64,000 nt of DNA from Saccharopolyspora shandongensis (GTDB lineage Bacteria; Actinomycetota; Actinomycetes; Mycobacteriales; Pseudonocardiaceae). Every line of letters begins with the position of its first letter. The stretch's first letter is position 1. A program made the position numbers and the translations under genes. Below are positions 48,451 to 57,420 of the stretch, piece after piece. The DNA lies in the NCBI RefSeq assembly GCF_900106995.1, contig NZ_FNOK01000030.1:45352-109351 (forward strand), in the 5' to 3' direction. The notes below the pieces were generated by a model, which worked only from the letters and a program-made list of their open reading frames with translations, was not told the origin of the DNA and ran no database searches.

Positions 48451-49104
48451 ATGATTCGAGCCAGGTTCTTGGCGGTTACGGCGGCGGCGTTGACCGTCGG
48501 GTTGGCTGCGTGCAGTCCTGGGGGCTCGAATGCGCAGGCTCCAGTAGGCGGCAGCCAGGTTCCGCCCGCGAACGGGGCTTCCGCTGGAACGACGGGTTCC
48601 ACGGCGACCACGGCTTCGGGCGGGGGCTCGGCGGCCGTGCGGCCAGCACTGGAGCCCGACGGCGGGCTCTGCAAGGCCGCGGACCTCCAGTTGTCGTTCG
48701 GCAAGGGCGACGGCGCGGCGGGAACCGTCTACCGGCCGCTGATCTTCACCAACACCAGCGACCGCCGGTGCGTGATTCAGGGCTTTCCCGGCGTGTCCTA
48801 CGTCGGTGGCAACGACGGGCACCAGATTGGTGCGCCCGCCTTCCGGGACGGCTCGAAGGGGCGGGCGATCACGCTCCAACCCGGCGACCAGGCCTCCGCG
48901 GTGATCGGCTACGTGAACATCGATAACTACGATGCCGAGGTCTGCCGCCCGGAACCGGCCAAGGGCCTGCGGATCTACCCACCGCAGGAGACAGCATCGA
49001 TGTACATCCCGTTCGACAACCCCGAAACCGCCTGCTCGAACGACAAGCTGCCCGGAAACCAGCTCACCGTGCAGACCATCAAGGCGGGCACCGGACAGCA
49101 GTGA
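48451..49104 (+). CDS. DUF4232 lipoprotein
   Basis: A protein of 217 residues. The start has ggaagga seven bases upstream. The signal peptide ends in the lipobox LAAC (Cys 20); a Ser/Thr/Gly/Ala-rich spacer of about 45 residues follows, then a domain with LCKAADLQLSF, FTNTSDRRCVIQGFPG and LQPGDQASAVI, typical of DUF4232. It is anchored outside the membrane; the family has no proven function. Confidence 0.85.
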   Translation: MIRARFLAVTAAALTVGLAACSPGGSNAQAPVGGSQVPPANGASAGTTGSTATTASGGGSAAVRPALEPDGGLCKAADLQLSFGKGDGAAGTVYRPLIFTNTSDRRCVIQGFPGVSYVGGNDGHQIGAPAFRDGSKGRAITLQPGDQASAVIGYVNIDNYDAEVCRPEPAKGLRIYPPQETASMYIPFDNPETACSNDKLPGNQLTVQTIKAGTGQQ

Positions 49105-49112
49105 CCCCTTGG

Positions 49113-49296
49113 TACTGCAACGGCACTTGTGTGATCCATAGTGGATGATGGTGGGCGGGGTTGTTGATCTTGTGCGACACCCCCATCCGCCCCGCCACGT
49201 CTGGTCCTGGTCACGGTGGCGCCGACGACGCCAACACCAAGCCCGCCGCAGCCACTACCAGCGACGTGGCTACTCCCCATAAGTGCCGTTGCAGTA
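49113..49296. mobile_element. MITE-like element with 16-bp terminal inverted repeats
   Basis: tactgcaacggcactt (49113-49128) is repeated perfectly inverted at 49281-49296, 184 bp end to end. No transposase is encoded between them; the inside holds no convincing gene. Clear target-site duplications are not visible. It could be an internally deleted insertion sequence. It fills most of the 49105-49439 gap. Confidence 0.7.
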
Positions 49297-49439
49297 TTAG
49301 GTCGCTCTCACAGATTGAACTTGAACGCTCTGGCGGTGTTCTCGGACGCACCGTCAGCGTTCGGAATAACTCGTCTTGAGAAGGCGGCCGTGTACCAACG
49401 CGTGCCGTTTGGTCCACTACATGCAATTGGAGCTCAAAC

Positions 49440-50465
49440 TTGCAAATTCTACCGACACCGGCTCAGGCGCAGGACTACGAGCGAATGATGGCCATGGTGA
49501 CGGGGTACTGGGTCACGCAGACGGTCCGTGCCGCAGCCCTGTACCAGCTGGCAGATCACCTCGCGGCGGGGACTGACACACCTGATGCGATCGCTCAGGC
49601 GGAAGGCACTGACCTTGGCGCGACTCGGCGTCTCATGCGGGCCTGTGCCTCGCTCGGCCTGATGACGAGTCCAGATGGTGGCACACACTACAGCGGCACT
49701 TCTCTGCTCAGTACCTTGAGCAAGGATGACCCGAACTCGTTGCGCGGGTTCGCCATTTCCCAGGCATCCCCGGGTCATTGGCTGCCGTGGGGAAGGTTCC
49801 CGGACGCTGTACGCACTGGCCGGCATCAGACCAAAGCGGCTCATGGGGATGAGATCTTCGACTACTTTGCCAAGCACCTCGACGAGGCGGCGCTCTTCAC
49901 CGAGTCCATGGGCAACCTCTCGCGAGCTGCGGCCGAGGACATCGCGGCGGTGCTCGACACGAAGGGCGTCACGCTCGCTCTTGACCTCGGGGGCGCAAAC
50001 GGTCAGCTCGTCCGGGCGATGCTGAAGGTGAACCCCGACCTTCACGGAGGGGTCTTCGATCTACCCCATATCGTTCCCGACGCTGCGGCGGCCGCTGAGG
50101 CCGATGGACTCAAAGAACGGTTCACAACGGTCAGTGGCGACTTCTTCGAGGAGGTCCCACCGGCTGACCTGTACGTCCTGAAATACATCATGCACGACTG
50201 GGACGACGACGCTTGCGTGCGCATTCTGAAGAACTGCCGAGCCTCGCTCGAGGAGGGAGGCAGGGTTGTTGTCGTGGACCTCCTCATTCCTGAGGTTGGC
50301 ATCCCCGCGATCGCGCCAATGATGGACATGAACATGCTTTCCATGACCGGCGGTAAGGAACGTGAGACCGCCGAATTCGACGCGTTGTTTGCCGCTGCCG
50401 GGCTGCGGCGCACCAAAATCACCCCAGCGGGCGCCTTTGCCGTGATCGAAACAGTGGCGGTCTGA
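49440..50465 (+). CDS. SAM-dependent O-methyltransferase (PF00891 type)
   Basis: A protein of 341 residues starting at TTG 49440, which has ggag seven bases upstream; the next in-frame Met would lose the first 15 residues. It has an N-terminal winged-helix dimerisation domain, then the SAM site ALDLGGANGQLVRAM, FDLPHIV, SGDFFEEVP and LKYIMHDWDDDAC with the catalytic-type His. This is the layout of secondary-metabolite O-methyltransferases (carminomycin/hydroxyneurosporene type). Its substrate is not evident and it stands alone between mobile-element remnants. Confidence 0.9.
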   Translation: MQILPTPAQAQDYERMMAMVTGYWVTQTVRAAALYQLADHLAAGTDTPDAIAQAEGTDLGATRRLMRACASLGLMTSPDGGTHYSGTSLLSTLSKDDPNSLRGFAISQASPGHWLPWGRFPDAVRTGRHQTKAAHGDEIFDYFAKHLDEAALFTESMGNLSRAAAEDIAAVLDTKGVTLALDLGGANGQLVRAMLKVNPDLHGGVFDLPHIVPDAAAAAEADGLKERFTTVSGDFFEEVPPADLYVLKYIMHDWDDDACVRILKNCRASLEEGGRVVVVDLLIPEVGIPAIAPMMDMNMLSMTGGKERETAEFDALFAAAGLRRTKITPAGAFAVIETVAV

Positions 50466-50514
50466 TCGGTCCCAGGGGCCCGAGGGAAGTTGCTTTTCCC
50501 CGCGACGATGATGT

Positions 50515-50847
50515 ATGCGTGGTGGAGTGGAGCGCCTAAAATGCGCGATCGGCAACAAGGGCGAGTTGGTCACGAACGAGGAACTGAGACGGTACGTGCA
50601 GGACCTACTCGCTGGCACTGCCACCACCTCGGATGGCACACCGGTACCCGGACCTGCCGTGAAGTGGAAAGGCCGCCGTCACGGGCGTCGAAAGGATCGG
50701 CGCTGGAGCACAGCATCGAGCCCACAACAGATCGCCAACCGGCTCCCGCTCGACTTCCCTGACGACGAGTCGATGCGGATCTCACACGAGGCGATCTACC
50801 AAGCCGCAGTTGTCCATCGCGGCGCGTCGGGGACCGCGACCGGCTGA
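50515..50847 (+). pseudogene. IS30-family transposase fragment
   Basis: About 90 residues (DNA 50539-50805) read GNKGELVTNEELRRYVQD, GPAVKWKGRRHGRRKDRRW, then ANRLPLDFPDDESMRISHEA, an internal part of IS30-family transposases of actinomycetes. The N-terminal HTH and the DDE catalytic part are missing and the frame ends in unrelated sequence. No intact terminal repeats were found. Confidence 0.85.
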
Positions 50848-50891
50848 GCCGGTCGCCGCGGGACCCGCGGTGAACGCCTGGCCCAGCACAT

Positions 50892-50926
50892 GATGAAGGC
50901 CCGCCGGGGAGCGGCGGGCCTTCATC
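50892..50926 (-). terminator. Terminator of the C39-like protease gene
   Basis: Perfect 14-bp arms (50892-50905 and 50913-50926) with a 7-nt loop, 26 bases beyond the stop of the minus-strand gene. Confidence 0.8.
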
Positions 50927-50951
50927 GACTTTCGGTGATGGGTGCTGTCCG

Positions 50952-51860
50952 TCAGGCGGCGTAGCCCTTGGGCTGGATCAGCGAAGCGATCTGGTCGAGG
51001 CTCAGCCAGTAGTCCTCGATCCCGCTGAACCGCGCCGGGTCGGAGATGTGCACCGTCTTGTCCGCCGCGTTGTAGCCGACGATCGCCACGTAGTGGTAGA
51101 TCGTCTGGCTCGACGGGTAGCCGGGCGGCTGGTTGCCGGGCGCCGCGACGATGTTGGCCACCATCGCCTTGCCACCGGCGACGTTGCGGACGGTGTCCGA
51201 CCACAGCTGCTCGGTCATCTCCGGCGTCAGCGGGCGGTCGCTCCAGTCCCTGGCGACGTACTGGGTGCCGGTTCCAGCGAGGTGCTTGTTGAGCCCGTCG
51301 ACGACCTGGCCGATGGTGTCCGTGCCGTTCTCGGTGGTGCCGAGTTCGGCGGCCATCTCGCCTTGGTCCGGCAGCGCGTCGGTCTTGCTGGACAGCGCGA
51401 TGCGGGCCGCCGTGGGGCCGCACCAGTAGCTGGTCTGCTGCGCCTGGTAGTCGACGTCGACGGACTTGGTGACCGGCAGCGGGGCGGGCGCCGGAGCACC
51501 CTGGTCCGCCGGGGCGGCCGGAGCCGGGGGAGCGGCGGGGGCCTCCGGGGCCGGAGGGGCCGCCGGGGCGGGGGAAACGGTCGGGGCGGCGGGGGCCGGG
51601 GCGACGGCCGGGGCCAGCGGGGCTTCGTTGTCGACGGCCCGGATCTGCACGGGGTGCGGGGCGGCCTGCTCTGGGCCCGCGCCGGCCAGCAGCGGCTGAC
51701 CGACCATCACGAGCGCGCCACCGGCGACGACCACCGGGAGCACCTTGCCGGACACCTTGCCGATGCGGGCGCCATCGCCCGCCTTCGGGCCGAACTTGTC
51801 AACGAGTGCGCGGACTGCGGCCTTCGGGGTGCGGCCGCCCGCGTTGCCATGCTTCTGCAC
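50952..51860 (-). CDS. Secreted C39-like cysteine peptidase
   Basis: A protein of 302 residues from GTG 51860, with gaaagg six bases upstream; the frame is open further upstream but shows no coding pattern. An N-terminal basic region leads into one hydrophobic segment (VLPVVVAGGALVMVGQPLLAG) acting as signal or anchor, then an Ala/Pro-rich spacer of about 70 residues, then the peptidase: QTSYWCGPTAARIAL holds the Cys, YHYVAIVGYN the His and ISDPA the Asp. It fits the C39-like secreted protease group (PF13529). Cell-wall or extracellular substrate unknown. Confidence 0.83.
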   Translation of the reverse strand: MQKHGNAGGRTPKAAVRALVDKFGPKAGDGARIGKVSGKVLPVVVAGGALVMVGQPLLAGAGPEQAAPHPVQIRAVDNEAPLAPAVAPAPAAPTVSPAPAAPPAPEAPAAPPAPAAPADQGAPAPAPLPVTKSVDVDYQAQQTSYWCGPTAARIALSSKTDALPDQGEMAAELGTTENGTDTIGQVVDGLNKHLAGTGTQYVARDWSDRPLTPEMTEQLWSDTVRNVAGGKAMVANIVAAPGNQPPGYPSSQTIYHYVAIVGYNAADKTVHISDPARFSGIEDYWLSLDQIASLIQPKGYAA

Positions 51861-52358
51861 GTGCGCCTTTCCGGGTCGGGGAAGATCCGGGCACCACCGC
51901 CGGGGTGCGGTGGCCTCTCGGGGCGAGGCGTCGTGACCGGACCGTGATGTACAGCCACGAGCAACGTAACTAAGGGTCACCGATACTTCAACGTGTCCCC
52001 TGATCGGGTTGGTGTTTGACTCGAGATCGACTCCGCTCCGTAATGGTTGGCGCTGATCGGTCGATAACTTCCCGATGCGGCCTGGCAATTCCCGGAAGCG
52101 GCCGCCCCGGGATTCCGCTCGATCAACGCCGCAGGCGGCATTTGCACTGGTGAGGAGCGCGGGAATCCGCCGCGTGGAGAGGATCAACGCGCCGGTCCCC
52201 GGCTCGTCCGGGGCCGAGATCGACTTCTCGCGGGCCGACCCGCGAAGGCCGGCCCAAAATGCGGTCGTGAGCCTGGGCACAGGGACCGCGATCGCCGGTC
52301 GGGTCCGCAAGCGGCGGCATGCGGTCGCCAAGAAGCGATCTCGCCGGCCGCGCCGGGC
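51861..52358. other. Intergenic region without recognised gene
   Basis: About 500 bases between the start of the C39-like gene and the stop of the monooxygenase gene. Open frames here lack ribosome sites and coding character. It should contain the protease promoter; no convincing riboswitch or repeat was seen. Confidence 0.5.
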
Positions 52359-53753
52359 TCACCACGGGCTGGGCCTGGGTGCGGCCGGGTCCTCGGTGGC
52401 CCAGGCCACGTGGCCGTCCGGCCGGATCAGCGCCGCGCGGACCGACGCCCAGTCTGGGCGGCTCCCGGCGAGTTCGTCGCGGCCGTCGGCGAAGTCGAGC
52501 TCGACGTGACGCCCGGACCGCAGTCGTTCGAGCAGGCAAGGTCCGTCGCGGAACCGCAGGTTCGGCGCGCGCAGTCCGGTCAGCGGATGTGCGGCCGGAT
52601 CCGCGGGTGGATAGCGCACCGACAGGCCCGAGAGTCGTTCCGCCAGGCCGCGAGCGAACCCCGGCTGCTCGGCGATCATCTTCGACAGCAGTGCGCGCAG
52701 CTGCTGGCCGTCCGGCGAGAACGCGGCGAACAGCGCGGTCTGCGCCTGGGTACTCTCCAGCAGGTCGACGCCGACCGGGTGCCGCTCGTCGTGGTAGGTG
52801 TCGAGCAGATCGGCGGGGGCCTTCCCGGCCATCACGGCGGCGAGTTTCCAGCCGAGGTTCATCGCGTCCTGCACGCCGACGTTGAGCCCGACGCCCCCGG
52901 CGGGCATGTGCTGGTGCGCGGCATCGCCGGCCAGCAGCACCCGGCCCGCGCGGTAGCGTTCCGCCTGCCGGCTGGCGTTGGTGTAGCGGGACAGCCAGAC
53001 CGGTGCGCGCAGGCCGAAGTCGGTGCCCGCGATCGCGACGGCCCTGGCCCGCACCTCGTCGAGGGTCGGTTCGCCCGGCCAGTCGGACCGCACGTCTTCC
53101 GGGGCGCAGCCGATCATCCGGTGCAGCCCGCCGGGCAGCGGCAGGATCATCAGTCCGCCGTGGTCGGTCGCCCGGCTGTAGCCCCCTTCCGGGGGCGCGT
53201 CGAGCACCACGTCGGCTAGCCAGCCGACCAGGCTGTAAGTGGTGCCGGGGAAGGCGATGCCCGCCGACTGCCGCACGGTGCTGCGGGTGCCGTCGCAGCC
53301 CACCACGTGCTCGGCGCGGAGCGCGTACGCGCCGTCCGGGCCCTCGGCCGCCACCTCGACCGCGTCGCCGGTGTCGGTGACTCCGGTGACGCGGTGCCCG
53401 CGCAGGATCCTCGCGCCGGCCGCCAGCGCGTGCTCCTCGAACAACTCCTCGGTCCGAGCCTGCGGGATCGCGAGCGTGTACTGGAAATCCGTGTCGAGCA
53501 GCCGGAAGTCGAGCCGGTCGTCGAGCATTCCGAAGTGCCCGGTGGGAATCGGGATGCCCTCGCTCAGGAACCGTTCGTGCAGGCCGCGCGAGGCGAGCAG
53601 CTCGATGGTGCGGGGATGGATCGTGAGCGCCTTCGAGCGCGGGTCAGGGGCCGGCCGCGGTTCGAGCACGGTGACGCCGATCCCGGCCAGTCGCAGTTCC
53701 GCTGCGAGCCGGAGACCGACCGGGCCGGCCCCGGCTATGACGACCTCTTCCAT
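52359..53753 (-). CDS. FAD-dependent aromatic monooxygenase (rifampicin monooxygenase/PHBH-like)
   Basis: A protein of 464 residues. ATG 53753 is preceded by gaggagg; a longer frame exists upstream but lies in the operator region. The FAD motifs are GAGPVGLRLAAEL, a DG motif (VVGCDGTRSTVR) and GRVLLAGDAAHQHMPAGGVGLNVGVQDAMNLGWKL. A thioredoxin-like C-terminal extension is reduced. Members hydroxylate aromatic antibiotics, polyketides or phenols. It is divergent from a TetR gene, so it is probably induced by its substrate. Confidence 0.9.
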   Translation of the reverse strand: MEEVVIAGAGPVGLRLAAELRLAGIGVTVLEPRPAPDPRSKALTIHPRTIELLASRGLHERFLSEGIPIPTGHFGMLDDRLDFRLLDTDFQYTLAIPQARTEELFEEHALAAGARILRGHRVTGVTDTGDAVEVAAEGPDGAYALRAEHVVGCDGTRSTVRQSAGIAFPGTTYSLVGWLADVVLDAPPEGGYSRATDHGGLMILPLPGGLHRMIGCAPEDVRSDWPGEPTLDEVRARAVAIAGTDFGLRAPVWLSRYTNASRQAERYRAGRVLLAGDAAHQHMPAGGVGLNVGVQDAMNLGWKLAAVMAGKAPADLLDTYHDERHPVGVDLLESTQAQTALFAAFSPDGQQLRALLSKMIAEQPGFARGLAERLSGLSVRYPPADPAAHPLTGLRAPNLRFRDGPCLLERLRSGRHVELDFADGRDELAGSRPDWASVRAALIRPDGHVAWATEDPAAPRPSPW

Positions 53754-53764
53754 GGAACCTCCTC

Positions 53765-53829
53765 TTGGTCGGTGACCAAGATTACCCCGCAGTTGATCAA
53801 TGACCAAGGGAATGTTGTTCGCTGAACAA
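53765..53829. promoter_or_regulatory. Three operator palindromes, TTGNTC-N3-GANCAA
   Basis: TTGGTC-N3-GACCAA (53765-53779), TTGATC-N3-GACCAA (53793-53807) and TTGTTC-N3-GAACAA (53815-53829), centres 28 and 22 bases apart, fill the space between the monooxygenase and TetR starts. They are the likely binding sites of the TetR protein and would control both genes. Confidence 0.82.
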
Positions 53830-53872
53830 GACGGGGGCGGTGGTCGTCGCGCTGTCCAGTTAGGATCGCGAG

Positions 53873-54478
53873 ATGAGTTCCCAGCGGCAGCACGAGATCA
53901 CCCAGGCGGCACTGGAACTGCTGGACGAGAAGGGTGCGGACGCGGTGAGCCTGCGCGCGGTCGCCGACCGGCTCGGCGTGCGGCTCAACACCGTGTCCTG
54001 GCACGTCGGGTCGAAGGCCGGGCTGCGGGCCCTGATGGCGGATGCGATCGCGGGTGAGGTGTCGTTGACGCGGCTGCCCAAGGCGTGGGAGCCGCGAGTG
54101 CGCGAGCTGGCGCGCCGGTACCGCGTAGCGCTGCTGCGGCACCGCGACGGGGCCGCGGTCGTCGCGGGCACGTTCGTGGCCAAGCCGAACACCCTGGGCG
54201 TGGCCGATGCGCTGGTCGCGGCCCTGCTCGACGCGGGGTGCGGCGAGGCCGACGCCGCGTGGACCGCATGGGCGATCGTGTACCTCACGCTGGGCCTGGT
54301 GGCGGAGGAGCAGAACGCGCCGGACGCCGGTGGCGAGCTCGCCGGCGCCGTCACCGCCGGCGCCTACCCGGCGCTCGCGCGCACCCTCGCGCATGTCGAC
54401 GGCGGCAACTTCGTCGAACGACACCGGTTCGGCCTGGACCTGATCCTCGACGGACTGCGTGCACGCGCGAATCCATGA
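53873..54478 (+). CDS. TetR-family regulator
   Basis: A protein of 201 residues. The N-terminal HTH (ITQAALELLDEKGADAVSLRAVADRLGVRLNTVSWHV) is followed by a TetR_C-type ligand domain of the tetracycline-repressor class (LMADAIAGEVSL...). A ttaggat box lies 6-7 bases before the ATG, so the message may be nearly leaderless. It probably represses itself and the divergent monooxygenase. Confidence 0.9.
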   Translation: MSSQRQHEITQAALELLDEKGADAVSLRAVADRLGVRLNTVSWHVGSKAGLRALMADAIAGEVSLTRLPKAWEPRVRELARRYRVALLRHRDGAAVVAGTFVAKPNTLGVADALVAALLDAGCGEADAAWTAWAIVYLTLGLVAEEQNAPDAGGELAGAVTAGAYPALARTLAHVDGGNFVERHRFGLDLILDGLRARANP

Positions 54479-54511
54479 CACAGCAAGGAGTTTGCTGGTG
54501 CTGCCTATGAA

Positions 54512-54613
54512 TCACAGCAGCTCCACGGCGGTCATGAACTTCAGGACGTCGTCGTTCAACGGCCGCAGGCCGTTGCGTTGCGTGCCGCGGTTGCAGGCGG
54601 CTTCGAAGACCGC
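54512..54613 (-). pseudogene. Decayed 3' fragment of an APH-like kinase gene
   Basis: Bases 54521-54610 match 57541-57630 in the intact kinase gene (57421-58371) at 78 of 90 positions. The reading frame is kept (FEAACNRGTQRNGLR...) up to an early stop at 54512-54514. Only the region after the catalytic domain remains, so it is non-functional. It indicates an old duplication or recombination around the MFS-LysR pair. Confidence 0.85.
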
Positions 54614-54712
54614 CGCGCGCGCGGAACGCTGACGCGAAGCCGACTTGTGTTGCCGTGCAGGGGAATCGGCCGGATGGGAGGAAGTGGCGGTGACGTGGTG
54701 GGGTTTCTGGTT

Positions 54713-56209
54713 TCAGTGCACGGCGGTGGTGTCGGAGGTGCTCTCCGGCTCTGGGACGTGTCCGGTGGCTTCGCCCCGGCTGGTCAGCAGCGGGACGAGC
54801 GCCAACGCCAGCAGCGCCAGGACCGGCTGCGCGACCAGGGCGGCGATGAACGCCTGGCTGTAGGCCGCCGGCGCGGTGTCGGGGCCGAGGACGGTGAAGA
54901 ACACCAGCCCGATCACGGTGACCCCGAACGCCATGCCGACTTGCATGATCGTCTGGATGATGCCGGAGGCCGCGCCCGCGTCCTCCTCCGGGACGTCCAC
55001 CAGCACCGCCGCCACCAGTGGGCTCATGCCCAGGCCCTGGCCGAGGCCGATCACCGCCATCGACGGTGCCAGCATCCAGCCGGTCATGTCGGCGCCCGCG
55101 CTGATCGCCGTGAACAGGATGGCGACGTTGCCGAGGACGTTGATGGCGTAGCCGAGGCTCAGCACGTGGTTGCCCAGCCTGGGCTGCAACTTCGGGGCGA
55201 GCAGCGAACCGATCACGAACGTCGCCGCCAGCGGGGTGAAGGTGAGGCCCGCGTACAGGGCGGTGTGGCCGAGGCCGGCCTGGAGTTGTAGCGGTAGCAG
55301 GAAGAACAGGCCGCTGTTGCCCGCGAAGAACAGGAGCGCGATCGCGTTTCCCGCGCTGAAGCTGCGGATCTTGTACAGCTGCGGCGGCACCAGCGGTGAG
55401 TTGTCGCGGCTGGCGACCCGCCGCTCCCACAGCAGGAAGACGACCAGCGCCGGGACGGCCAGGACCAGCAGTGTGGTGATCCACGACGGCCAGCCCAGTT
55501 CGCGGCCCTGGATCAGCGGGAAGATCAGCAGCACCAGCGTGACCGTCAGCAGGCCGACGCCCAGCGGATCCAGCCGCGCCTCGGCGGTGTCGGCGAGCTT
55601 CGGCAGGGTGGCGGCGGCGATCGCGATGGCGATCAGGCCGACCGGCACGTTGATCAGGAAGATCGGCCGCCAGGTCAGGCCGAACAGGTTCGCGCCGATC
55701 AGCACGCCGCCGATGAGCTGGCCCGCGATGGAGGCGAGCCCGATCGTCGCACCGAACACGCTGAACGCCTTGGCACGCGCGCGACCGGTGAACGCAAACT
55801 GCAGGATGGACAGCACCTGCGGGTAGAAGATGGCGGCGCCGAGCGCCTGCACGATGCGGAACACGATCAGCAGTGCGGGATCGGGCGCCAGCCCGCAGGC
55901 CAGCGATGCCAGCGTGAACAGGCCGCTGCCCAGGAGGAACATCTTGCGGTGCCCGAAGATGTCGCCGAGCCGGCCGCCGGTCACCAGCACCACGCCGTAG
56001 ACCAGGATGTACCCGCCGATGATGAGCTGCACCTCGGCGAAGCTCGCGCCCAGTTCGTCGCGGATGGCCTGGGTGGCGACGTTGACGATGAAGTCGTTGA
56101 GCATGGACAGGAACGTGCCGGTCATCACCGCGACGAGCATCAGCCAATGCTGGGCGGAGAGCTTCCCGGCCGCTGCCGGCGCGGTGCCCGGGGACTTGGG
56201 CGGGGCCAT
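54713..56209 (-). CDS. MFS drug exporter (DHA2, 14-TMS type)
   Basis: A protein of 498 residues; gaaagg lies 10 bases before the ATG. About 14 hydrophobic segments; GGRLGDIFGHRKMF is the MFS motif A, and IGGVLIGANLFGLTWRPIFLINVPVG the DHA2 motif region. EmrB/QacA-type proton-driven export of drugs or secondary metabolites. It is divergent from a LysR-family gene that probably controls it. Confidence 0.92.
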   Translation of the reverse strand: MAPPKSPGTAPAAAGKLSAQHWLMLVAVMTGTFLSMLNDFIVNVATQAIRDELGASFAEVQLIIGGYILVYGVVLVTGGRLGDIFGHRKMFLLGSGLFTLASLACGLAPDPALLIVFRIVQALGAAIFYPQVLSILQFAFTGRARAKAFSVFGATIGLASIAGQLIGGVLIGANLFGLTWRPIFLINVPVGLIAIAIAAATLPKLADTAEARLDPLGVGLLTVTLVLLIFPLIQGRELGWPSWITTLLVLAVPALVVFLLWERRVASRDNSPLVPPQLYKIRSFSAGNAIALLFFAGNSGLFFLLPLQLQAGLGHTALYAGLTFTPLAATFVIGSLLAPKLQPRLGNHVLSLGYAINVLGNVAILFTAISAGADMTGWMLAPSMAVIGLGQGLGMSPLVAAVLVDVPEEDAGAASGIIQTIMQVGMAFGVTVIGLVFFTVLGPDTAPAAYSQAFIAALVAQPVLALLALALVPLLTSRGEATGHVPEPESTSDTTAVH

Positions 56210-56309
56210 GAACGTTCAACCTTTCGCATCAAGGACTTCGTTCGTGCTTTCGTGGTCGAGAATCGGCTCGAACGGGCGGGGGAACAACGCCGAACTGCGG
56301 TAGGTTCGC

Positions 56310-56322
56310 TAAGGCACGCTTA
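56310..56322. promoter_or_regulatory. LysR-type box (T-N11-A)
   Basis: TAAG-N5-CTTA forms a T-N11-A palindrome in the divergent MFS-LysR promoter region, close to the LysR start. Confidence 0.5.
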
Positions 56323-56340
56323 ACGATGGAGGCGATCGAG

Positions 56341-57258
56341 GTGGAGTTCCGCGAGTTGGAAACCTTCCTGGTACTGGCCGAGGAACTGCACTTCGGGCGC
56401 ACCGCCGAACGCCTCCACGTGTCTCCGCCGCGGGTCACCCAGAACCTCCAGTCCCTGGAACGCCGCATCGGGGGAAGGCTGTTCGACCGCACCAGCCGCC
56501 GCGTCGCGCTCACTCCGCTGGGCAAGCAGTTCTGGCAGGACGTCAAGGACGCCTACCGGCAGCTGGACCGCGCGGTCGAACAGGCTTCCGCCACCGCGCG
56601 CGGCATCGAGGGCGTCCTCCGGGTCGGCTTCCTCGGCTCCGGTGCGAATGAGTGGACCGCCAAACTGGTGACCGAGTTCCGCACCCAGCACCCCGGCTGC
56701 GAGCTGCGGATGACCGAGGTGCACTGCGCCGACCCGCTCGGCCCGCTGCGCATCGGCGACGTGGACGCGCTGATCACCAGGCTGCCCGTGGCGGAGCCGG
56801 ACCTGACGGTGGGGCCGGTGCTGCTGTCGGAGCCGAGGATGCTCGCGATGCCGGTCGATCACCCGTTCGCCGGGCGTTCCTCGGTGTCGGTGGAGGACCT
56901 GGCCAGGGTGGAGGTCATCGATGTGGTGGGCCCGGCACCGGGCTACTGGTGGGAATTCCACGTCCCGACCACGACGCCGGGCGGCCAGCCGATCAACCGC
57001 CGCCAGGCCGTGCGCACCTTCCAGGAGCTGCTGACCGCGATCGCCAACGGGCAGGGCGTGTCACCTGTGGTCGAATCGGTGTCCCGGTACTACGCGCGTC
57101 CGGACATCGCGCTCGTGCCGCTGCGCGGCATGCCGGACTCCGAGGTCGCGCTGGTGTGGCGCACGGCGGGGGAGACGGCTCGGGTGCGGGCGTTCGCAGA
57201 AGCCGCCGAGCGCGTTGTGATCAGTCGCGACGACGAGAAGGCGCTCTGCTTGGCGTGA
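56341..57258 (+). CDS. LysR-family transcriptional regulator
   Basis: GTG 56341 is preceded at 8 bases by ggagg and begins VEFRELETFLVLAEELHFGR, the usual LysR start; ATG 56326 is an alternative that would add five residues and lacks a ribosome site. N-terminal HTH (TAERLHVSPPRVTQNLQSLE), then a two-lobe effector domain (about 305 residues in all). A likely activator or repressor of the divergent exporter. Confidence 0.88.
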   Translation: MEFRELETFLVLAEELHFGRTAERLHVSPPRVTQNLQSLERRIGGRLFDRTSRRVALTPLGKQFWQDVKDAYRQLDRAVEQASATARGIEGVLRVGFLGSGANEWTAKLVTEFRTQHPGCELRMTEVHCADPLGPLRIGDVDALITRLPVAEPDLTVGPVLLSEPRMLAMPVDHPFAGRSSVSVEDLARVEVIDVVGPAPGYWWEFHVPTTTPGGQPINRRQAVRTFQELLTAIANGQGVSPVVESVSRYYARPDIALVPLRGMPDSEVALVWRTAGETARVRAFAEAAERVVISRDDEKALCLA

Positions 57259-57261
57259 CAC

Positions 57262-57399
57262 GTGGACGGATTCCGATTCGACCTGGCCGGCGAACTCGCC
57301 CGCGGTGCGGTCGGGGCCGGTGCTGGAACAGCCGCGGGGGCTGCGGGAATCGAACCGTCCGAAGTGCTCCGCGAAACCAAGATCATCGCCGAGCCATAG
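57262..57399 (+). pseudogene. Fragment of a glycogen-debranching enzyme (glgX) gene
   Basis: A 45-residue frame begins VDGFRFDLAGELARG and ends TKIIAEP, two conserved pieces of GlgX/TreX (glycoside hydrolase 13) joined by an Ala/Gly-rich stretch. The first piece covers the catalytic-Asp strand (FRFDLA). The remainder of the enzyme is absent, so this is a relic. Confidence 0.7.
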
Positions 57400-57420
57400 C
57401 CGGAACAGCGCTCGCCGGTG

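Noticed and set aside
51861..52331. A longer N terminus for the C39-like protease
   Set aside because: GTG 51860 has a clear ribosome site and leads directly to the signal segment; the upstream residues are non-coding in character.
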